Source: CAISIP01 sp038247175 (lineage in GTDB: Bacteria; Pseudomonadota; Gammaproteobacteria; Burkholderiales; Burkholderiaceae_C). From it: 25,710 nt of DNA. The notes under the pieces were generated by a model. It did not search any database. It saw only the letters and a list, made by a program, of their open reading frames with translations, and had not been told where the DNA came from. A program made the position numbers and the translations under genes. Of this stretch, positions 22,572 through 25,710 are shown one piece after another. Location of the stretch: positions 1-25,710 of the forward strand of contig JBBRVD010000032.1 of assembly GCA_038247175.1 (NCBI GenBank). Direction: 5' to 3'. The first letter of the stretch is position 1, and every line of letters begins with the position of its first letter.

Positions 22572-22613
22572 ATCCTTGCATTTATGGTAATGACATTCCA
22601 TAATTGCAAGGAT
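22572..22613 (+). promoter_or_regulatory. 42-base inverted repeat overlapping the ATPase start
   Basis: ATCCTTGCATTTATGG (22572-22587) faces CCATAATTGCAAGGAT (22598-22613), with 15 of 16 bases complementary. The loop TAATGACATT has its own AATG-a-CATT symmetry. The right arm includes the ribosome-binding site (AAGGA) and the first two bases of the ATG at 22612. Either protein binding or an mRNA hairpin here would block translation or transcription of the ATPase gene. Confidence 0.8.
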
Positions 22614-23778
22614 GTTTAACCGCCATCTACTGCCCAAACTCATCGAGGAGATCCACCACTCCCCAGCGGTGGCCCTGCTGGGGCCACGCCAGGCCGGTAA
22701 AACCACGCTGGCGCTGGAAGCAGCCCAAACGTTGCCGGGCAGCATTTACCTGGACCTGGAATCCGAGCGTGACCGCGCCAAACTGGCGCAGGCTGAGCTG
22801 TACCTGGCAGACCACCTGAGCGAGCTTGTCATTCTTGACGAGGTGCACCGTGCGCCGGGCCTGTTCCCTGTGCTGCGCGGCCTGATCGATCAGGCACGGC
22901 GCAGCGGCAAGCGTGCGGGCCAATACCTGCTGTTGGGCTCCGCCGCGCTGGACTTGCTGCAGCAGTCTGGCGAGACGCTGGCTGGCCGCATTGCCTACCT
23001 TGAGTTGGCACCCCTGGACCTGCTGGAAGTCGGCGCCGAGCAGGCCGAAACCCTGTGGCTGCGCGGCGGCTTCCCCGAAAGCCTGGCGGCCCCCAGCCAG
23101 CAGCGCAGCCTGCGCTGGCGCGACAACTTCATACGCGCCTATCTGGAGCGCGACATACCGCAGTTCGGGCCGCGCATTGCGGCGCAAACCCTGCGCCGCT
23201 GCTGGACCATGCTGGCGCACCTGCAAGGGTGCCTGCTCAACGTGGCCCAGCTTGCGCGCAATTTGGGTCTGGATGCAAAAACCGCCCACAGCTACATCGA
23301 CCTGCTATGCGCCCTGCTGCTGGTGCGCCGCCTGCAGCCCTGGCACACCAACGTGGGCAAACGCCTGGTCAAGTCGCCCAAGGTTTATATCCGCGACAGT
23401 GGCCTGGTGCATGCCTTGCTGGGGATCGAGTCCAAAGATGCCTTGCTGGCCCACCCCGTGGTGGGGGCAAGCTGGGAAGGGTTTGCCATTGAAAACCTGC
23501 TGGCTTACGCACCTGCCAACGTGCAGGGCTACTTTTACCGCACCAGTGGCGGGGCGGAGGTAGACCTGCTGCTGGCCTGGCCGAACGGCAAACTGTGGGC
23601 CATTGAAATCAAGCGCAGCCTGACGCCCAAAGTAGAGCGCGGCTTTCATGCGGCATGCGAAGACCTGGCCCCGCAGCGCAAGCTGGTCGTCTACCCCGGC
23701 CTGGAGCCGTTCCCGCTGGGGAACGCGGTGCAGGCGATGCCGCTGGCGGCGCTCTGCGCCGAGTTGAAGCAGGCCTGA
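22612..23778 (+). CDS. AAA-type ATPase with DUF4143 domain
   Basis: A 388-residue protein of the AAA_14/DUF4143 family, of full length. Walker A is GPRQAGKTT (24-32). Walker B is LVILDEVH (72-79). A sensor-like LLLGSAALDLL follows at about 105. The DUF4143 half begins around residue 175 and contains RDNFIRAYLERDIPQFG and a region like a winged helix. Near the C-terminus EVDLLLAW followed by AIEIKRS has the spacing of a PD-(D/E)xK nuclease-like motif. The family is widespread, often horizontally transferred, and has no settled function. The gene appears intact although both neighbours are fragments. Its start lies within a 42-base hairpin that may control it. Confidence 0.92.
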   Translation: MFNRHLLPKLIEEIHHSPAVALLGPRQAGKTTLALEAAQTLPGSIYLDLESERDRAKLAQAELYLADHLSELVILDEVHRAPGLFPVLRGLIDQARRSGKRAGQYLLLGSAALDLLQQSGETLAGRIAYLELAPLDLLEVGAEQAETLWLRGGFPESLAAPSQQRSLRWRDNFIRAYLERDIPQFGPRIAAQTLRRCWTMLAHLQGCLLNVAQLARNLGLDAKTAHSYIDLLCALLLVRRLQPWHTNVGKRLVKSPKVYIRDSGLVHALLGIESKDALLAHPVVGASWEGFAIENLLAYAPANVQGYFYRTSGGAEVDLLLAWPNGKLWAIEIKRSLTPKVERGFHAACEDLAPQRKLVVYPGLEPFPLGNAVQAMPLAALCAELKQA

Positions 23779-23800
23779 CGGCGTCGTCAGGGCAACGCCG
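23774..23800 (+). terminator. Alternative hairpins at the ATPase stop
   Basis: CCTGAC (23774-23779) can pair with GTCAGG (23786-23791), or CGGCGT (23779-23784) with ACGCCG (23795-23800). The two stems overlap and exclude each other. There is no T-run, so any terminator role is uncertain. Confidence 0.35.
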
Positions 23801-23926
23801 GGCGCAGGGGTGCTCCGGCGCGTAGGGCGACTGGTGGCCAGGGTGGTGGATATTCCCGCCGCATGAAGAGCGAGTTTGCCCGTATGCGACGCTGGTTTGC
23901 AGCGGATTCGGGGTTCCGCGTTCTGT

Positions 23927-24184
23927 CTACAGTGTGATGTTCTCGATCAACTCGAACGCGCGGCGGTGCGCCGCAGTGGGAGTAGTCATCACCTCGAAGC
24001 TTGGTGCCTCGGTGCCTGCCAGGGGCGATCGGCAAGTGTTGCGCACAACGGTCGATAATTCCGCCATCAAGCTTCCAAAGCTGTGCACTGGCGTGCCGTC
24101 GTCGAGTTCGCGTGATGCGACCTTGGCCTTGGCGGATGCGGAGCGCTGAGCCGGTGCCACCGGGTCGCGAGTTTGTTTGAGTGC
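23927..24184 (-). pseudogene. DDE transposase C-terminal remnant (IS1634/IS4-like)
   Basis: The reverse-strand frame reads ALKQTRDPVAPAQRS, then DDGTPVHSFGSLMAELSTVV, then RNTCRSP and FEVMTTPTAAHRRAFELI before a stop. The pattern 'DG.p.HSF.sLma.L.t.vRNT.R' followed by 'f...ttPt..q.rAleLl' is known from the C-terminal end of IS1634/IS4-group transposases. The catalytic part is absent. The bases from 23801 to 23926 show nothing recognisable. Which IS family this belongs to needs a database comparison. Confidence 0.6.
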
Positions 24185-24307
24185 TTACTCGGTGTCGGCA
24201 AACATCAGAAAGCGCCAGGCCTCGAGCATGTGCCATTTGTGAACGGCGAGTTTGACCGGCTTGGATCCGGGTCTTGCCTTCTTGATGGTGACATCTGTCA
24301 ATGGCAT
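24185..24307 (-). pseudogene. N-terminal stub of a tyrosine (P4-type) integrase
   Basis: A 40-residue reverse frame starts MPLTDVTIKKARP followed by GSKPVKLA, the usual opening of P4-type phage and island integrases (DUF4102 arm-binding domain, 'M.LTD..i..aKP..KPyKL.DG.GL'). A good GGGAG ribosome-binding site lies six bases before the ATG. After KLA the match ends. The frame reads VHKWHMLEAWRFLMFADTE, then a TAA, then continues in the same frame as the transposase tail. The stub sits 176 bases downstream of a tRNA-Asp 3' end copy, exactly where island integrase genes normally lie. The rest of the integrase has been replaced. Confidence 0.6.
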
Positions 24308-24411
24308 CAGATCTCCCGAAATCGGCGATTTCAAGGATTACTCCCAGACGAGCACCCCGATACCTCCAACAGGCATCGGCTTGCAATAGGACTGTTTGGA
24401 CGGCAGAAAAC

Positions 24412-24437
24412 AAAAAAGCCCCGTGGACAGGGGCTTT
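24412..24437 (-). terminator. Intrinsic terminator downstream of the tRNA-Asp 3' copy
   Basis: On the reverse strand AAAGCCCC, a seven-base loop and GGGGCTTT form an 8-base-pair stem that runs into a T-run (TTTTTT). It lies 46 bases after the tRNA-Asp-like 3' end, in the right position and orientation to be the original terminator of that tRNA gene. Confidence 0.8.
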
Positions 24438-24482
24438 CAGAGGCTTCTTTAGTACCGTATCGGACGGTATAAAACGTAACCT

Positions 24483-24501
24483 TGGCGGAGTGGACGGGAC
24501 T
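24483..24501 (-). other. tRNA-Asp 3'-end copy, probable att site
   Basis: TGGCGGAGTGGACGGGACT on the forward strand is the complement of AGTCCCGTCCACTCCGCCA. This equals the last 19 bases (T-stem part, acceptor strand and CCA) of tRNA-Asp(GTC) as I remember it from related betaproteobacteria. The match stops at 24502; the anticodon and D arms are absent, so it is not a tRNA gene. Such 3' duplicates are left when integrative elements insert into tRNA genes. An integrase stub lies on its left side. Confidence 0.6.
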
Positions 24502-24585
24502 TGTCCCGGACCTTCCAAAACCGTTATTGCCACTGGCGCTGCGAAGCGCTGGTGTCGCAAAAGCATATCGTAAACCGGGTAGCAG

Positions 24586-24601
24586 CGCAACAATTGTTGC
24601 G
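24586..24601. repeat. 16-base perfect palindrome CGCAACAATTGTTGCG
   Basis: A fully symmetric 16-base sequence in the non-coding 247 bases between the att-like site and the HTH gene. It could be a dimeric-protein operator or a recombination site near the element end. No gene is seen in 24503-24750. Confidence 0.7.
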
Positions 24602-24636
24602 TCGATGCCGAAATTTGATGTTTATTTTCATAAAAC

Positions 24637-24676
24637 CATGAAATGGCCAAGGCAAAACAGAAAGCGCCATTTCATG
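24637..24676. promoter_or_regulatory. Inverted repeat CATGAAATGGC / GCCATTTCATG (site 1)
   Basis: Two perfect 11-base arms are separated by 18 bases. A second complementary pair, CAAAACAG (24653-24660) and CTGTTTTG (24680-24687), overlaps this unit. The right arm and what follows, CATTTCATGCCGCT, recurs exactly at 25435-25448 beyond the HTH gene. This suggests a shared protein-binding site or element-specific repeat. Confidence 0.65.
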
Positions 24677-24695
24677 CCGCTGTTTTGGACTGGAA

Positions 24696-24727
24696 CCAAA
24701 GAAAGCGTCCCCCAAAAAGGAGGACGC
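24696..24727 (-). terminator. Terminator of the reverse-strand HTH gene
   Basis: Reading the reverse strand, GCGTCC and GGACGC form a 6-base-pair stem around an 11-base loop. TTTCTTT follows. It begins 24 bases after the stop of the HTH gene, so it is well placed to end that transcript. Confidence 0.6.
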
Positions 24728-24750
24728 GAATAGTAATCCCTACGCAGGAC

Positions 24751-25332
24751 TCAAAACAGCCCCTTCCTCGCACCCGCGCTTTCGCGAAGCCTTTCTAGGT
24801 CCATCCGCGCATTCAAGTCCCCGGCAGCGACTTGGTGCAGCGCTCCGAGCCAGCGCATGCTTTCCCGACGTGTGTCCGGCCCGGCCAGTTCGTGAAACAG
24901 GAACACCACGAACAGCTGAACGGCGGGAGAAGCAGAGGCCAGTTCCTGAGGGACAAAACTCCCAATAAACGGGTCCCTGCGCAGCCGCTCGAGCTCGCCC
25001 TCAACCCGCTCACCCAACCCTCCCTTTGCTGGCCAGTACATGTCAGCCAACCCAATTCGCCCGGCCATGACCAGGCCGAGAATTGTCGGAATGCCCAGAT
25101 AGTGGGCAGCCCGTTCAATCACTTGAACATGGGCATTTGCAAAGTCTGGCTCATGCCGTCGCCACTGCGTCAGTCTTGCATATGTCACCCCGAGCACCTT
25201 CGCCAACTTGTGCAGGGTGTCGCCCCTATGGTGCGCCTGCGCAGCAAGTGCGCGCAGCAGTGGCTGCGCATCCACAGTCGCCTGCATCGGCAAGTCGCCA
25301 CCCTTCACCGCACCTTCGTTCTTGCGTTTCAT
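24751..25332 (-). CDS. Helix-turn-helix (XRE-like) regulator of an accessory element
   Basis: A 193-residue protein. Residues about 38-60 (DTLHKLAKVLGVTYARLTQW) form a helix-turn-helix of the Cro/C1 or bacteriophage-repressor type, where LAKVLGVTYARLTQWRR supplies the two helices. The rest (about 95-193) is helical and charged, with VQLFVVFLFHELAG as a hydrophobic helix, and matches no family I can name. An AAGGT ribosome-binding site precedes the ATG at 25332; M16 is an alternative start. It is divergent from the partial gene at 25499, with a symmetric site between them, the classic layout of an autoregulated switch. A terminator follows it. Confidence 0.75.
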   Translation of the reverse strand: MKRKNEGAVKGGDLPMQATVDAQPLLRALAAQAHHRGDTLHKLAKVLGVTYARLTQWRRHEPDFANAHVQVIERAAHYLGIPTILGLVMAGRIGLADMYWPAKGGLGERVEGELERLRRDPFIGSFVPQELASASPAVQLFVVFLFHELAGPDTRRESMRWLGALHQVAAGDLNARMDLERLRESAGARKGLF

Positions 25333-25402
25333 TTATTGACCTTGAATTACGACAGCAAAACGCCGTCAATTCGTATAGCCAACGCGAAAAAAGGCCCGTC
25401 GA

Positions 25403-25444
25403 GCATGAAATGACATGCGCTTTTTCGCTCTTCTCATTTCATGC
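25403..25444. promoter_or_regulatory. Inverted repeat GCATGAAATGA / TCATTTCATGC (site 2) in a divergent promoter region
   Basis: Two perfect 11-base arms are separated by 20 bases, in the 166-base gap between the divergent HTH gene and the gene at 25499. The core CATGAAATG is the same as in site 1. A second pair, CAATTC (25463-25468) and GAATTG (25481-25486), lies just before the rightward gene. AATTC/GAATT motifs also recur near 25343-25371. Probably the operator region of the HTH regulator (inference). Confidence 0.6.
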
Positions 25445-25498
25445 CGCTCGGCCGCATAGTGCCAATTCAAAACAAACAGCGAATTGAAATGAGCAAAC

Positions 25499-25710
25499 AT
25501 GAATCCCCAAGCAGAATCTGAGATTGACCCCTTCGAAGCGTCACTGCAGTTTGAAGTGACCAGCCGGGGCGGGAAGAAATTTGCGGCATCAATCAGTCAA
25601 CTAGCGTTCTCGCACAACGCGGTCAAAGGACTCGTGCGGTGGACCGGAGAAAGCGACAGCCCGGCAGTCACCGTTCGAGCACAAGGACGGGGCACTGCCT
25701 GGGGGCAACG
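25499..25710 (+). CDS. Unrecognised protein, partial at the window end
   Basis: An open frame begins MNPQAESEIDPFEASLQFEV and is still open after about 70 residues at the window edge. The stretch TSRGGKKFAASISQLAFSHN could be a small beta-rich domain, but I recognise no family. It is divergent from the HTH gene and lies downstream of a cluster of symmetric sites, so it is probably controlled by that regulator. An overlapping ATG at 25489 gives only a ten-residue peptide and is not used. No strong ribosome-binding site is visible. Confidence 0.55.
   Translation, partial: MNPQAESEIDPFEASLQFEVTSRGGKKFAASISQLAFSHNAVKGLVRWTGESDSPAVTVRAQGRGTAWGQ

Noticed and set aside
24483..24560. Complete tRNA gene
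   Set aside because: Only the last 19 bases match tRNA-Asp; the T-loop, anticodon and D arms are absent.
23787..24650. Reverse 287-codon frame
   Set aside because: It is a shadow: the integrase stub and transposase tail are read in a different reverse frame, and this frame has no family resemblance.
1..25710. CRISPR array, prophage structural genes or rRNA
   Set aside because: No regularly spaced direct repeats, no phage structural motifs and no rRNA-like sequence were seen on either strand.

Overview
The window is high-GC proteobacterial DNA. The gene families present and the recognisable 3' end of a tRNA-Asp gene of the type found in Burkholderiales point to a betaproteobacterium, probably a Comamonadaceae-like heterotroph. 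The species cannot be fixed from the sequence alone. Catabolic operons are interleaved with a large amount of decayed mobile DNA.

Bases 1-400 hold the reverse-strand remnant of an IS91-type transposase. Bases 582-9925 form a same-strand catabolic cluster: a FAH-type 2-keto acid hydratase, a GntR/FCD regulator with a good sigma70-like promoter, an IlvD/Edd dehydratase, a 3-hydroxyisobutyrate-dehydrogenase-type (LtnD-like) dehydrogenase, a 2-oxo-tetronate isomerase (OtnI), a D-erythronate-dehydrogenase-type SDR (DenD) and a complete TRAP transporter (DctP, DctQ, DctM). Together they suggest uptake and oxidation of four-carbon sugar acids. The usual OtnK kinase and OtnC decarboxylase are absent from the window.

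Bases 9926-14464 are a mixed housekeeping and spacer region: a SnoaL-like fragment, a membrane-anchored retropepsin-type protease, a small reverse-strand hypothetical gene, a lipoprotein-like HiPIP, a group of strong hairpins and a J-domain protein.

Bases 14663-21192 form a second, tightly coupled operon with several ATGA overlaps. Its first gene is the most unusual in the window: one uninterrupted 562-residue frame joins a complete GntR/FCD transcription factor to a complete HSL-type alpha/beta-hydrolase with an intact Ser/Asp/His triad. It is followed by an ABC sugar importer (binding protein and two permeases, no ATPase), a ketose-3-epimerase-type TIM barrel and a Gfo/Idh/MocA oxidoreductase. 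A regulator that may hydrolyse its own inducer, or a product of the imported ligand, is the leading candidate for a new system.

Bases 21193-24503 are a gene graveyard: a broken ParE toxin, an antitoxin frame whose N-terminus comes from an M32 carboxypeptidase, an Avd-like four-helix-bundle fragment running into a DnaE2 tail, an intact AAA/DUF4143 ATPase preceded by a 42-base hairpin, a transposase tail, the first residues of a tyrosine integrase, and a 19-base copy of a tRNA-Asp 3' end with its terminator. Bases 24503-25710 look like the end of another integrated element. It carries a reverse-strand HTH regulator, a divergent partial gene, and two copies of an inverted repeat built on ATGAAATG.
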